From the NCBI RefSeq assembly GCF_014197035.1, contig NZ_JACIEU010000026.1, positions 1 through 63,530 on the forward strand: a stretch of DNA of 63,530 nucleotides, written 5' to 3'. The translations under genes and the position numbers were made by a program. Shown one piece after another: positions 1 to 9,744 of this stretch. How positions within the stretch are numbered: position 1 is the stretch's first letter; each line of letters begins with the position of its first letter. This DNA comes from Sphingobium scionense. GTDB taxonomy: Bacteria > Pseudomonadota > Alphaproteobacteria > Sphingomonadales > Sphingomonadaceae. Under the pieces are notes generated by a model. That model was given only the letters and a program-made list of their open reading frames with translations. It was not told where the DNA came from and ran no database searches.

Positions 1-178
1 GGGCTTCATCTTCGTTCCTTCGTCACTACGACGAAGCCCAGATCCTCCTTAAATCACAACCTCAAATCTGTGCCATTGGTGCTGACGGCGGACAGAACCG
101 GCAGAAGAGGCACCACCACCATCGCCGCGCGCCGCCGACTGGTTCTGGCGCCCTTGGTACGCCAAGCTCTATCTGGCC

Positions 179-466
179 TTGGCTGTGCTTTACTGGATCG
201 GCCTCGAACTGATGATCACCCTCCCGTATGACCAATGGAACATTCCCTTGGCCAATACGATGGTCCTGCTGATCTTCGTGTTCAATCCGGTCACGGTGGT
301 TGCGGTCCTGGGATATGGCTTCCTGAAGGCCAAGGTCGCGTGCGGGGAATGGGTGATTACGCCGGGACCGCCGTCGCAACGGCCGATCCTTGACCCTTAC
401 ACCGATCCGTCCGATCCACGATCGGGGGAAATTCATCTTCGACACATCGGAGTGATCCAGGATTAA
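179..466 (+). CDS. small inner-membrane protein, start uncertain
   Basis: Two hydrophobic stretches suggest a small bitopic or hairpin membrane protein, followed by a polar C-terminal tail of about 35 residues. The frame is open from position 86 and the upstream codons read sensibly (tryptophan-rich, ADWFWRPWYAKLYLAL). However, no ATG, GTG or TTG lies in frame before the TTG at 179. Either translation starts at this TTG or the natural start has been lost or frameshifted; a GTG at 79 is in the next frame. The gene converges on traG with only two bases between the stops. Function unknown; I did not recognise a family with confidence. Confidence 0.5.
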   Translation: MAVLYWIGLELMITLPYDQWNIPLANTMVLLIFVFNPVTVVAVLGYGFLKAKVACGEWVITPGPPSQRPILDPYTDPSDPRSGEIHLRHIGVIQD

Positions 467-468
467 CA

Positions 469-3400
469 TCATGGATCCCGTCGCTCTTTGAAGTTTGAAT
501 CCCCGTCAGCCATCCCGTTATCGCGATCGAACATCAGTCGTCCCGAACTGAGGATCGACGACTGCTCCATGGATGTGATCGGACCGGTTACATCGACGGT
601 ACCGCGACCAGCATCTGCCTGATTCAAATACCGGTTACGCAGGCCGTTATTGCCAAGCACACGTTCGCCCAGTTCACGGGTAAAAACGTCCTCTGGACGA
701 CTAGAGCGAGCGGCTGATTTCTCGGCGGACGCGATTGCCTCCCGAACATCATAGTTCACGATGTCGATCGAAGAGCGGGCCGAGACCGCCGCAATTCCTC
801 GATCCGAAATGTCGGCGCTCAACTTGCCCGTCAACGAGCCTGTAGCGCTACCTTTGGCGTCACCTTTTTCCTCGCCGCCTTTGCTGCCCGAGCCAATTCC
901 GCGCGAAGTTGAAGCTGTTAGATCGCCAGAGATACTCTGGCTGTCGGCTGTGGAATGCTCAGCCGACCGCGACAACGACCGTTGCCATCCCGTCTGCGCG
1001 ATGATCGCGGTGACGTCGCGTTCCAGCGTATCGGCTACCTGCGGCTTCAGCCGCCAGTTGCCGCGCCGGTCCATCTCGAACCCGCCACGCAGCCAGTTGG
1101 CCATGGCAGCCTGACCCTCCGGGCCACTGCCGAGGAAATGCTCGATCGTGTCGGGGCCCGCCTGTTTGCCGGCCTCGAAGCGGGTGCTGGTGTCATTGCG
1201 CGCGGACCGGCTGAACCCGGTGCTGCTGGAGACGAGCAGGTCGTTGTGCGCGAAGCTGAACCTGGCATGCCCGCCGCCGGCGATGGCGCCAAGCTGGCTC
1301 TCGTTGATAAGGCCACCGCGCCACATCTGCCCCGCGAGTTCGGGCGTCAGATTGAGGCTGAGATCCCCGTTCTGGTCCATGGCAATCTGGCGCTTCGACA
1401 TCTCGACCCCATGCGCCCGCAGCAGCGCCTGGGTGCGGGTAAGACGCTCCCGCTCGACGATCCCGGTCAGGCGTTCGTTGCGCGCGCGATCGGCGATGCC
1501 TTCCGCGCCGCCCTCGGCCATGTCGACCTGGTTGCCGGCGGTACCGGCAAGCGCGCGGATGAAGGAATCGAGACGCGCGGCTTCTCGCACCGATACACCG
1601 GCCGCCGCCGCCCCTTCGGCAAAGCCCGCATTGTCCGCCTGCCGCCGCTGTTCGCCGATCTGCGCGTTATCGCGCACGCCCTCTGGCCCGATCTCGCGCT
1701 GGGCGTCGAGCTTGCCCGATCGCTCGGCGAAGTCGTAGCCCGCGGCTTCGCGCGTGCGCCCATAGACACTCGTGCCCTCGCGCGCCGCCTCGGCGCTCGC
1801 ACCATCGGCGGTCCCGACCTGGACGGCGGCATTGTAGCTCTCCAGTCCGCGCAGCACCTGCGCTTCGCTCCGCCCGGTCGCGCGGGAAAGCTGGCTGATC
1901 GCCGTCGAACGCGCTTCTCCCGAGAGGGCATTGATGAAGCCAATGCGCCGACTGGTCTCGGTGACGGACAGCCCGAGCATGGCTGCTGCCTGGCGCTGGC
2001 CCTGGTTGCCGCCGGTGCGATGCGCCTGCTCGGTCGCGACATTGCCGCGCTCGATGGCGGCGACCCGGTTCCCCGCATAATCGCGTCGTCCCTCCATTGC
2101 GCCGACCTGCTTCTCAGCCGCGGTCAGGTCGTTGCGCAGCATCTGCTCCTGGTCGAAGGCGTTGGCGGTCAGCTTGGCGAAGGTCGGATCGGCCCCGGCC
2201 TGGGCGATCACGGTCGATGCCTTGAGCGCCGCGTCCTTCGCGTCATAGCCGCTGCGCTCAAAGTGCCGCTGCGCGCCCGACTGCATCATGTCGTAAGCGC
2301 GCTGGTCGCCGAACGCCTTCCACTGCACCATGTTCTGCGCGAAGGCGGCAAAGGCCCGTTCGCCCGACTGGCCTTCCCCGAAATACGTCGTGCCCAGCTT
2401 TCGCAAGGCATCGCCCTGGGCGAAGTTATGGATGGCCGATGTCGCGGCATTGGCGCGAACGGCGCGGGCCGTCGCCGGATCGCTGAGGTCCCGCCCGGCG
2501 AGAGCAGGGGAGAGACCACCCAGTTCGCGCGCGGCGTCGGTCCGGCCAAGCCCGAACGCGGCTGTCCCGCTTGCACCGCCACCCTGTTCGCCGAGCACGG
2601 TGCCGGAGGAGGCGAATGCCCGGTCGAGACCGAAACTGCTGCGCTCGCCGAAGTCGCCGAACCCGGAGGATGCCGACCGCCGTGCAGCCGTCCCGCTCGC
2701 CGACGCCTGCGCTTCAAGTGCGGAGGCGTAGCCCTCGCTGGTCCCGACCGTCGCCGCTGCCATGCTGCCCTGGCCCTGAACCCCGAGCATGCCTGAGGTG
2801 AAGGCGGTGAACATGTTGCCCGAGAAGCGGAACACCGTGAACACGAACGCGCCCGCCAGGCCAGCGGCAGCAGTGCGGAACGAGCCGAAGATGGCGAGCG
2901 CCTTCATCGCCGCCGAGGGCGCGAGAATCCAGCTGTCGGCGGCGACATTGGTCGCGCGCAGTTCGGCCAGAACATCCATCGCCCGTCCCAGGGTGAGCTG
3001 GTAGATGCCGGCATCGATCACGCCCCACAGCGCGACGAAGACGAAGAGGCCGAGCGCGAAGCTTGCGACCCTGAGGTTGATCGGCGTCAGGATGAACAGC
3101 AGCGCGATCGGCATCATCATCAGCATGATCGCGAAGACCGAGGCGCGGATGGTCGGCATCCACTCGTTGGCGGTCGAGAGCGTGGCAAGCCCGTTGGACT
3201 CGATCGCGCGGTTGGCCATCACCCGCGCGGTGGCCGCTGGCGAATCCTCGAACAGCACGTCGCCCACGGTCTGGCCGAGCAGGATGTTGGTGAGGAACTT
3301 CTGCCGGCTCATCGACTGGCCCAGCATCATCTCGCCCAGGCCGTCGATCTGCTGGCGGCAGCGATCGCGCTGGGCCGTCTGGGTCACATCGAAGCCGGTG

Positions 3401-4224
3401 CGCGCGCAGACCTGTTCGCTGTAGGCATCGAACAGCGTGGAATCCGACAGGCGCTCGGAGATGTGGCTCCACGCCGCCTCGCAGCTCACCGTCGTTCCCG
3501 CCTTGTCGCTCGCCGTGAACACCGTCGAGAAGGTCGCAGGGCCCGCCATTGCCGCGAAGGATGCGGGAAGATCGGTGGAGGTCCGGAAAAGCTGATCGTC
3601 GTCGACGCCGTAGGCCGGGGAGACGCGCGCCACCGGATAGCACTGGCGTACATAGTCCTTCACCGTCGCATCGAGGAAGGTGTCGACCATCGGGCTTCGC
3701 GGAGAGACCGCGTTCAGGAAAAGGTCGAACGCGTGACCACCCGCTCCGAACTCGAGCTTGGCGTTGGGATCGGTGGTGTTGTCGTCGATCGTCTCGGCAA
3801 GCGCCCGCTCCATCAGGTTGGTGACGCCGGCGACCAGTACGATGAGATTGGGGACATCGCCGACCGGCTGGTAGGCGTTGCGCACCCGGTCGTAGACATG
3901 GACCGTGCCGGTCGTGGCTATCATCCCGGCGAACAGGCCGATGCCGACCAGCATCTGGAAGCCGAAGGCGACGAGCCCCATGCCCGAGCCCCGGATGCTG
4001 GCGATCACCGCGCCGAAGGCGATGCCCGTCACCGCGATGATCACCACCAGCGTCTCGTAGCGCGGATCGCCGAAGATCATCGCGATCAGGTGAAAGGCAT
4101 CGACCGTCTCGGAAAAGCCGTCCCAGGTGTAGTAACTGGAATCGATCGCCAGCGCGGGCGTCGCGACAAGCGAGCCGGCAAGGATGATCAGCAGGCGAAG
4201 AAAGGAGCGCATGGCGGGCCTCAC
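469..4224 (-). CDS. traG: TraG, F-type mating-pair stabilisation protein
   Basis: A 1251-residue protein with a signal-like N-terminus (cleavage after about residue 26). Inner-membrane segments lie near residues 57-77, 83-107, 358-407 and around 450, and a very long polar, Ala/Gly/Arg-rich C-terminal half follows. This is the layout of TraG of F-type systems, whose N-terminal membrane part works with TraH and TraF in pilus assembly and whose periplasmic C-terminus works in mating-pair stabilisation and entry exclusion. It is the last gene of the minus-strand transfer operon. Its start overlaps the traH stop by four bases. Length and context fit well; the residue-level split of the two functions is inferred from the family. 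Confidence 0.9.
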   Translation of the reverse strand: MRPAMRSFLRLLIILAGSLVATPALAIDSSYYTWDGFSETVDAFHLIAMIFGDPRYETLVVIIAVTGIAFGAVIASIRGSGMGLVAFGFQMLVGIGLFAGMIATTGTVHVYDRVRNAYQPVGDVPNLIVLVAGVTNLMERALAETIDDNTTDPNAKLEFGAGGHAFDLFLNAVSPRSPMVDTFLDATVKDYVRQCYPVARVSPAYGVDDDQLFRTSTDLPASFAAMAGPATFSTVFTASDKAGTTVSCEAAWSHISERLSDSTLFDAYSEQVCARTGFDVTQTAQRDRCRQQIDGLGEMMLGQSMSRQKFLTNILLGQTVGDVLFEDSPAATARVMANRAIESNGLATLSTANEWMPTIRASVFAIMLMMMPIALLFILTPINLRVASFALGLFVFVALWGVIDAGIYQLTLGRAMDVLAELRATNVAADSWILAPSAAMKALAIFGSFRTAAAGLAGAFVFTVFRFSGNMFTAFTSGMLGVQGQGSMAAATVGTSEGYASALEAQASASGTAARRSASSGFGDFGERSSFGLDRAFASSGTVLGEQGGGASGTAAFGLGRTDAARELGGLSPALAGRDLSDPATARAVRANAATSAIHNFAQGDALRKLGTTYFGEGQSGERAFAAFAQNMVQWKAFGDQRAYDMMQSGAQRHFERSGYDAKDAALKASTVIAQAGADPTFAKLTANAFDQEQMLRNDLTAAEKQVGAMEGRRDYAGNRVAAIERGNVATEQAHRTGGNQGQRQAAAMLGLSVTETSRRIGFINALSGEARSTAISQLSRATGRSEAQVLRGLESYNAAVQVGTADGASAEAAREGTSVYGRTREAAGYDFAERSGKLDAQREIGPEGVRDNAQIGEQRRQADNAGFAEGAAAAGVSVREAARLDSFIRALAGTAGNQVDMAEGGAEGIADRARNERLTGIVERERLTRTQALLRAHGVEMSKRQIAMDQNGDLSLNLTPELAGQMWRGGLINESQLGAIAGGGHARFSFAHNDLLVSSSTGFSRSARNDTSTRFEAGKQAGPDTIEHFLGSGPEGQAAMANWLRGGFEMDRRGNWRLKPQVADTLERDVTAIIAQTGWQRSLSRSAEHSTADSQSISGDLTASTSRGIGSGSKGGEEKGDAKGSATGSLTGKLSADISDRGIAAVSARSSIDIVNYDVREAIASAEKSAARSSRPEDVFTRELGERVLGNNGLRNRYLNQADAGRGTVDVTGPITSMEQSSILSSGRLMFDRDNGMADGDSNFKERRDP

Positions 4225-5669
4225 CGGTTACGATTGGCGTTGGCGCCCGCGGCATCGCGGGCGTCGCGGTCACGCTGGCGCACGACACCGGCATAGCTGG
4301 CGGAGAGGTTCGCCTGGTTCATCGCGGCCATGTAGGACTGGCGCATCTGCGCGCGCTGGCGCAGCACCTCGTCACGCAGTTCGCGAAGCTGCTCGATGCC
4401 CTTGGTGAGGATGCGCGTCTGGCACACGTTCGTATTCGCCGAGTCCGCCGCGCCCGCCGTAGTGACGCCGCGCTCGGCGTTCTGGAGGGCGAAGTCGATC
4501 GAGCGGGTCAGGTCATTGAGCATCTGGTAGGCGAGGGTGAGCGCCACCAGTTCGTCGGTGTCGGCGATGACGCTGTCGGTAAGGCCCTGGCGAACACCCC
4601 ATTCGAGCAGGCGATAGACCGGCAGGGTCCGCACGTTGGCGACAAACTGCTTCTCCTCGCTCGTCAGCGCCGAGCGGGTGCGGATCTTGGCGGCGACCGA
4701 TTCCATCTTCTCGCGCGCCAGTACCAGCGCGCCGCGACCGGCGCCGTTCACCGAGCAATCCGCGGCGGTGGCGGGAACGTTGAGCGCACGGGTCGGTACA
4801 CGCCCGGTCAGGAAATCGTCGGCGCTTTCGGTGTCCTGATGCGGGCAGGCGGGAATGGCCGAGAAGATCGGCGCCTTGTCGTTCGCATCCCAGCGCATGT
4901 AGACGTCGCCGACCCGGGCCCGCATGACGCCCGCCCAGTCCGAAGCGCCGACCCGGGCGGCGGCATGCGCGAGGAGCGAGCCGGTCTTGAAGATCTCGGT
5001 CACTTCCGCCGGGCAATTCTCGAGCGCGTCCTTCAGGTCTTCGGTCGGATTGCCCTTGTTCGCCTGGAGCTTCTCGCGGCTCTGCTGCCAGCTGTTGGCA
5101 TAGCCCTCGCGGATCGACTTGTAGCCGGTCATCTCCTCGAGGATCCCCGACATGTTGTCGTCGCCCTTGGCGATCTGCACCATGCGGTTGGCGAGGCGGC
5201 AGTCGTTCACCTGGATCGAGTTCAGGTAATTGGTCGCTGCCTCCATCTTCGAGATGATATTCCCCATCTTCTCGTCGAGGGTTTCCAGGAGATACTGGAA
5301 GGCGACCGCCGGCGCCGCCTGGAGGATCGTCTCCAGCTTTTCGACGAGATATTCCGGATCGAGGAACGACATGCCGCCAAGGAACATGTCGATGCCGCCG
5401 CAGCCCGCCTTCACCTTGGGGAGCGTCAGGCTCATGAGATAGTCGTCATGGACATCGACCCGGCCCGACATCCCGCCCGCGGTCACATAGCCGCGGGTCT
5501 GGTCCTCGAAGCTTCCCGGCGAGGTGTAGGTGACATTGTCGAACCAGCTTTCTGCCCAGCTCTGCGCATGGGCGGGAACCGCGTGGCCGCACGATGCGAC
5601 CACCAGGAAGAGCAGGAAGGCCGCAGCGCGACGGTTCAGACGGTGTGGATTACATTCCATGGCGGGCAT
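4221..5669 (-). CDS. traH: TraH, F-type pilus assembly protein
   Basis: A 482-residue exported protein. The N-terminal hydrophobic segment ends in AHA near residue 35. The mature part carries TraH features: a Cys-Gly-Gly region (AGCGGIDMFLGG near residue 90) and long helical stretches in the second half. TraH is a periplasmic, outer-membrane-associated component that works with TraF, TraU, TraW and TrbC in pilus extension and retraction. It overlaps traG by four bases and follows a thioredoxin-like gene after a 37-base gap. An in-frame ATG at 5660 is an alternative start. Confidence 0.9.
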   Translation of the reverse strand: MPAMECNPHRLNRRAAAFLLFLVVASCGHAVPAHAQSWAESWFDNVTYTSPGSFEDQTRGYVTAGGMSGRVDVHDDYLMSLTLPKVKAGCGGIDMFLGGMSFLDPEYLVEKLETILQAAPAVAFQYLLETLDEKMGNIISKMEAATNYLNSIQVNDCRLANRMVQIAKGDDNMSGILEEMTGYKSIREGYANSWQQSREKLQANKGNPTEDLKDALENCPAEVTEIFKTGSLLAHAAARVGASDWAGVMRARVGDVYMRWDANDKAPIFSAIPACPHQDTESADDFLTGRVPTRALNVPATAADCSVNGAGRGALVLAREKMESVAAKIRTRSALTSEEKQFVANVRTLPVYRLLEWGVRQGLTDSVIADTDELVALTLAYQMLNDLTRSIDFALQNAERGVTTAGAADSANTNVCQTRILTKGIEQLRELRDEVLRQRAQMRQSYMAAMNQANLSASYAGVVRQRDRDARDAAGANANRNR

Positions 5670-5706
5670 CCCGGTGAAGTGGAAAGGTGACGCGGCCCCG
5701 CCATGA

Positions 5707-6312
5707 TCAGCGTCCCTTCGGGTTGGAGGAGGCCGGCACCCTCACGCCGACGATCCCGGTGAATTTGGACATGGCGCGCACACCGACGGTGGTCCGCGCC
5801 CCGGTCAGCATCCGGGTCGCGAGCCAGGCATTGCGCGCGATGTTGGGTCCGTGGTCCGTACCGATCGCGATCGGGACCATGCGGTTCGAATCCGTGGCCG
5901 CGCGAACCCACGCGACCGGGTTGCCGACCCAGGGGAGCCCCAGGCGCCCCGAGCGCAGCATCGCCTCCTCGGCGCCGATGGTACGAACCTGCCAGCCATA
6001 GCGGCCGCGGAATGCGAGAAGCTTCGTCCAGAGATCGCCGCAGGGCAGGCATCCGGGCGCCGTGCTCATCTCGATCACATAGAGCGATGCCTGACCACGC
6101 AGCATGGTCTCGAAGTCGGGCGGAAAATCGCGCGTCACCGGCACGCGCGATAGCCACCGGCGCATGTCGGCGGCCGTCGATACCGGGTGAATGGCGGCCC
6201 GCCTGGCGATGTCTCTGTTCGCCGCCTGCTGCGCTGAAGCCGGCTTCGCCGCGCAAAGCCCTGCGGTGATCAGCAGGGCGTATCCGAGGCGAACTCTCCC
6301 CAAGCAGTTCAT
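5707..6312 (-). CDS. TrbB-like periplasmic thioredoxin of the transfer operon
   Basis: A 201-residue protein with a signal peptide (to about residue 27, ending ASA) and a thioredoxin-like core holding a Cys-Leu-Pro-Cys pair at residues 88-91. F-type systems encode such proteins (TrbB, TraF) to handle disulfides in cysteine-rich partners such as TraH, TraU and TraN. The start at 6312 is set by a 4-base overlap with traF; the longer open frame upstream has no coding character. TrbB is the nearest role, but the sequence alone does not separate it from other transfer-linked thioredoxins, so no symbol is given. Confidence 0.75.
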   Translation of the reverse strand: MNCLGRVRLGYALLITAGLCAAKPASAQQAANRDIARRAAIHPVSTAADMRRWLSRVPVTRDFPPDFETMLRGQASLYVIEMSTAPGCLPCGDLWTKLLAFRGRYGWQVRTIGAEEAMLRSGRLGLPWVGNPVAWVRAATDSNRMVPIAIGTDHGPNIARNAWLATRMLTGARTTVGVRAMSKFTGIVGVRVPASSNPKGR

Positions 6313-7205
6313 GGCCGCGGCTCCCGTGCATCGACGAGATCGCCGCCGATCACGCGCGGATCGGTCGAGGAGACCGGACCGTTGGCGAGCGCATCGAAGA
6401 AGCCGTCTTCCTCGCCCGCAGCGGTCAGCCACTGCTCGGGGCGGATATCGCCGCTGAGCAGCCGGACCGCCTGGTAGGCCATCTGCGCGATGTTGGGGTA
6501 TGTCTCGACGCCGGCGGCGATGACCATGCGCTGGGCGCTGTTCCGGCGGATGACCATGGTCGTCGGTGTCACCTCCACCCCGAAACGCTGCCCGAGCTCA
6601 GGCTTGCGGTCGAGATCCATGAGGCTGACCTGCCAGCCCATCTCGTCCTGGAAACGCTGGACGATCGGCCACTGCACGCGGCAGTAGCCGCAGGACGCGC
6701 GCGCGAACATGACGAGCGCGAATTCTCCCGCCTTGGCGCGCAGATACTGCCGGCGCAGTTGGTCCTTCTGCGCGCCGAGCACATCGCGCGCCTCGCCGAC
6801 CATCGGGTTCGCCGCCCTCGCATTGAGCTCGGGATGTGTGAGCATGGCGAGCTGGGTGACCCCTGCGAAAGCGCGGGCCTTGCGCCGTGCGAAATCCTGC
6901 AGCCGCCAGAAATCCGATACGGCCTCGACGGTAAGCACGGTCGCGGCATAGTCGCGCTGCTGTTCTATCAGCGTGCGGATCTTCGGCGGCGTCCAGGTCG
7001 CCAGTTCCGCCATTGGCGGGATCACCGGTTTTACCAGCGCGTCCGGATCGGGCTTCTCCTCCTTGGCCTTCTCGACCTTGGGCGGCGCCTGATACCACCA
7101 GTAGCCGCGGCTGCCACTTTGCGGGCCGGTACGCCCGGCCGCCTGCGCCAGCGCTGCCTGGGTGGGCAGAAAAAGGGCCGCGGCGAGGGCAAGCCGCCGC
7201 CTCAC
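6309..7205 (-). CDS. traF: TraF, F-type conjugal pilus assembly protein
   Basis: A 298-residue protein with a cleaved signal (about residue 20) and a GYWWY motif at residues 34-38, typical of TraF. Its C-terminal thioredoxin-like domain keeps a Cys-Gly-Tyr-Cys pair at 172-175. The F-plasmid protein lacks an active pair, so this copy may be redox-active. It sits between the S26 peptidase gene and the thioredoxin-like gene, with 4-base overlaps on both sides, so translation is probably coupled. Role: periplasmic pilus assembly together with TraH and TrbB. Confidence 0.88.
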   Translation of the reverse strand: MRRRLALAAALFLPTQAALAQAAGRTGPQSGSRGYWWYQAPPKVEKAKEEKPDPDALVKPVIPPMAELATWTPPKIRTLIEQQRDYAATVLTVEAVSDFWRLQDFARRKARAFAGVTQLAMLTHPELNARAANPMVGEARDVLGAQKDQLRRQYLRAKAGEFALVMFARASCGYCRVQWPIVQRFQDEMGWQVSLMDLDRKPELGQRFGVEVTPTTMVIRRNSAQRMVIAAGVETYPNIAQMAYQAVRLLSGDIRPEQWLTAAGEEDGFFDALANGPVSSTDPRVIGGDLVDAREPRP

Positions 7206-7798
7206 AGCAGCTTCTCCATCCGCGTCAGACGATCGATCGCGACCGGCCCGTAATAGCGGCTGTCATATCCATCGGGATGTTTCGAGCCGACGAAGATCAT
7301 GCCATCGGGAATGTGCGTGACGCCCGGGCGCCAGTGCGTCAGCGCCTTGCCGCCGCGGCCGACCGGCTTGCTGACGCCCATCAGGCGACCGTGGCAATAG
7401 TACCAGCCATTGCCGGGCTGGCCCAGGCGAACGGTCTTCTCGATCATGACGATCGGCTCGCCCGGCATGCAAAGCGCATATTTGGTGACATTTACCGGTC
7501 TGGGACCCGCCACCGGGTCTGACAACATGAACGATACGAGATCGCCGCGCCCGATCGGGCCGGGCGCGCGATGCACCACCCAGGCATCGATCGACGGGGT
7601 CATCACCAGCGTCATGTGCGGCATCGCCCACCAGGCGAAGAGACCGATCGGGAGGACGATACCGTAGGCTTTGAACAGCTGCTCGGGCCGCGCCGGCTGG
7701 CCAAGGCCACTGGCGCCGAGCGCCACGGCGGCGCGCAGCGGCAGATCCATGGCCTCGCGCCAGAGCCGCTTACCGGCGCGCCAGGCGAGCGAGAGCAT
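7202..7798 (-). CDS. trhF: TrhF-type S26 signal peptidase of the conjugation system
   Basis: A 198-residue protein with one membrane segment near residues 45-66, followed by the S26 serine-lysine peptidase pattern. The nucleophile Ser69 lies in TPSI and the general base Lys106 in VTKYALCMPGE. Such peptidases are encoded inside many transfer operons and are thought to mature the pilin or another exported component. The start at 7798 (MLSLAWRAGK) overlaps the trbC end by 29 bases. The open frame continues upstream but there reads as a shadow of trbC. Substrate is inferred; the peptidase family is clear. Confidence 0.82.
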   Translation of the reverse strand: MLSLAWRAGKRLWREAMDLPLRAAVALGASGLGQPARPEQLFKAYGIVLPIGLFAWWAMPHMTLVMTPSIDAWVVHRAPGPIGRGDLVSFMLSDPVAGPRPVNVTKYALCMPGEPIVMIEKTVRLGQPGNGWYYCHGRLMGVSKPVGRGGKALTHWRPGVTHIPDGMIFVGSKHPDGYDSRYYGPVAIDRLTRMEKLL

Positions 7799-8678
7799 CC
7801 CGCACCTCCTCTCCGCCGCCGAGGCGGCCATATTCCTCGAGCAGCCCGTCAAGCGCCGCGTCGCCGAACACGAGATGCGGCGCGCGCGGGGCCGCTTCGT
7901 CGCGCTCGCAATAGGGCTGGGTGGGATCGCCGGGGACCATCGCCAGTGCCGGCACCCGGGTGACGCCATGCTGGCGGAAGACCAGCGGATCGACGATCAG
8001 CTGCACGTTACGCATCGCGCAGCCGGGCCCTTCGCAGCCCGGATCGATGCGCAGGATCGCCGCCGACAATTTCGCCATCGGCGCGACCTTCCGCATCCCG
8101 CCTGGCATTCCCCGAAACGCCATGACGCCGCCGGCACGCTCAAGTTGGCCCGCATAAGTCCGCAGCGTCGCGACCGGCATGGTGGACGACACGAACAGCA
8201 CCGGCACCCAGCGCGTCTCACCACCAGCGGAGACCACGCCGGCCAGAGCCGCGGCTTCGGGCTGCTCGAGTCCCAGCGCCTGCGCGACCCGGCGACCGGC
8301 CGTTTCCCGCTCGGCGGCGAGCGCTTCGCGCGCGGCCGCGACGTCTCCTTCCGCGCGTTTGACCATGGCGGGATCCGTCTTGCGGCGGCGAAGCCCTTCG
8401 AAAGCGCGCCGCTGCGTGGCGGTGTCCGGCTTCGTCGGCAGAACGGGCGAGGGGATGGTGCGGTCCTTCGCCTTGCCGGCTGCGCGCTTTACGCGCTCCA
8501 TCGCGTCCGCGCCATGGTCCTCGATCCGTGTGCGGGCGTTTTTGTGCTGTGCCTGTTCAGTCGCAACCGGCGGCTCGTTAGCCTCTGCGACGGTCGCCAA
8601 ACAGGTGGACCCGACCAAGTAGACAGGGCAAGCCACGAGGAGGGCGCGCCTAGTTGCTGATCGTCTGCAAATAGGCAT
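7770..8678 (-). CDS. trbC: TrbC, type-F pilin assembly protein
   Basis: A 302-residue exported protein with an N-terminal hydrophobic signal (about residues 12-33), an alanine/arginine-rich helical middle, and a C-terminal half with a thioredoxin-like fold typical of F-type TrbC (WVPVLFVSSTMP, DPLVFRQHGVTRVPALAMV). TrbC acts in the periplasm in pilus assembly with TraU and TraW. It overlaps the traN C-terminal gene by 29 bases and the peptidase gene by 29 bases. The start is the first ATG of the frame; no better ribosome site was seen. Confidence 0.85.
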   Translation of the reverse strand: MPICRRSATRRALLVACPVYLVGSTCLATVAEANEPPVATEQAQHKNARTRIEDHGADAMERVKRAAGKAKDRTIPSPVLPTKPDTATQRRAFEGLRRRKTDPAMVKRAEGDVAAAREALAAERETAGRRVAQALGLEQPEAAALAGVVSAGGETRWVPVLFVSSTMPVATLRTYAGQLERAGGVMAFRGMPGGMRKVAPMAKLSAAILRIDPGCEGPGCAMRNVQLIVDPLVFRQHGVTRVPALAMVPGDPTQPYCERDEAAPRAPHLVFGDAALDGLLEEYGRLGGGEEVRDALARLARR

Positions 8679-9744
8679 CGATCTTGTCCTTCATGTCGAT
8701 CTGGATTTCGCTCTGGGCGCGCGCTTCGATCTCCTCGTAATATTCCGAGAGATCCATCCTGCTGAAATCGAGCGCCTGGAATTCTTCCGCGGTGAACCCG
8801 CGGCAGTAAGGCTTCTTCGCCGTGCCCCAGCCCTTCTCGGCGAAGCTCTTGAGCTGGGGCCGTCCCTGTTCCTGGATGATGCGGCCAAGCTTGGTGTTGA
8901 AGCAGCAGTGGCCTTTCGCCTTCTGCACGCAGATGCCGAGGATCTTCGAGGAGCAATAGCTGCCCACCTCGTGGCACATTCCCGAGCCGCGCAGCATGCC
9001 TACTTCCATGTCCTCCTGGTCGCAGCCCTGCAGCAGCACCTCGATCATGAAATTGACGGCAAGGCTGATCGCGATCGAGGTGGGATCGAGGCCGACGATG
9101 ATCGCATTGGCGCCCGCGCTTGCCGCCTGGCTCGCGGTCGCCCCCGCCTTGAAGGCGGTGTAAGCCGCTTTAAGCCCCGTGAAGACGCCCTTGGCGACGG
9201 CGATCTTGGTCGAGATCGACGAGATCGAACCGCCCATGCCGTCCTTGACGATCTTCCCCTTGTCCTTGCAGCAGTTCTGGAACGTGGTGCTGAGACCTGC
9301 GGGGCGACAGCGCGCGGCGCGGCCCGAAAAGATCTCGATCGTACCCAGGCAATTGCCGTCCGCATCGACGCCGCCGTCGGCCTCGACCCCGGGATCGTCG
9401 AGCGCCGCGTCCTCGACGACAGGATTGGCGCTGGTGTCGATGCAGGTGTTGGCCGAGCAGGCGGCCGCGCCGCCGCTCGCGGGAACCTCGCATGCGTATT
9501 GATCGCCGAGCGGGCAGTGGAGCGCGCCTGCCGTGTCCGCCTCGCACGTCGTCTGGCCGATCGGGCACATCCATCCACCCGAAGCGGTCAGATGGCAGGC
9601 GGCCGTTTCGCCTTCGTCGGCCGCATCGCCGTTGCCGTCGAGATCAACGGCGCAAAGCTGCTGCGCGGCCGCGCCTGCGGGAAACACCAGCACGCCGGTC
9701 ATAAGCAGCATGGCCGCTGCAAGGTGGGACCGCACGGCACTCAT
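8650..9744 (-). CDS. traN: TraN C-terminal part, cysteine-rich mating-pair stabilisation protein
   Basis: A 364-residue protein with its own signal peptide (to about residue 27) and 19 cysteines. Its end has typical TraN C-terminal signatures: CCFNTKLGRIIQEQGRPQL, then a GFTAEEFQALDFSRMDLSE stretch. In F-type systems TraN is an outer-membrane protein of one chain that contacts the recipient. Here the signature is in a separate ORF that starts (9744) inside the stop of the 643-aa gene upstream. The new signal peptide argues for two exported proteins rather than a simple sequencing frameshift. Confidence 0.82.
   Translation of the reverse strand: MSAVRSHLAAAMLLMTGVLVFPAGAAAQQLCAVDLDGNGDAADEGETAACHLTASGGWMCPIGQTTCEADTAGALHCPLGDQYACEVPASGGAAACSANTCIDTSANPVVEDAALDDPGVEADGGVDADGNCLGTIEIFSGRAARCRPAGLSTTFQNCCKDKGKIVKDGMGGSISSISTKIAVAKGVFTGLKAAYTAFKAGATASQAASAGANAIIVGLDPTSIAISLAVNFMIEVLLQGCDQEDMEVGMLRGSGMCHEVGSYCSSKILGICVQKAKGHCCFNTKLGRIIQEQGRPQLKSFAEKGWGTAKKPYCRGFTAEEFQALDFSRMDLSEYYEEIEARAQSEIQIDMKDKIDAYLQTISN

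Noticed and set aside
955..2796. Long plus-strand ORF of 613 codons opposite traG
   Set aside because: It lies wholly antisense to traG in a GC-rich gene, has shadow composition (Arg/Gly/Ala-rich, no domain) and no ribosome site. The same applies to the plus ORF at 3463-4296 and the minus ORF at 2714-4294.
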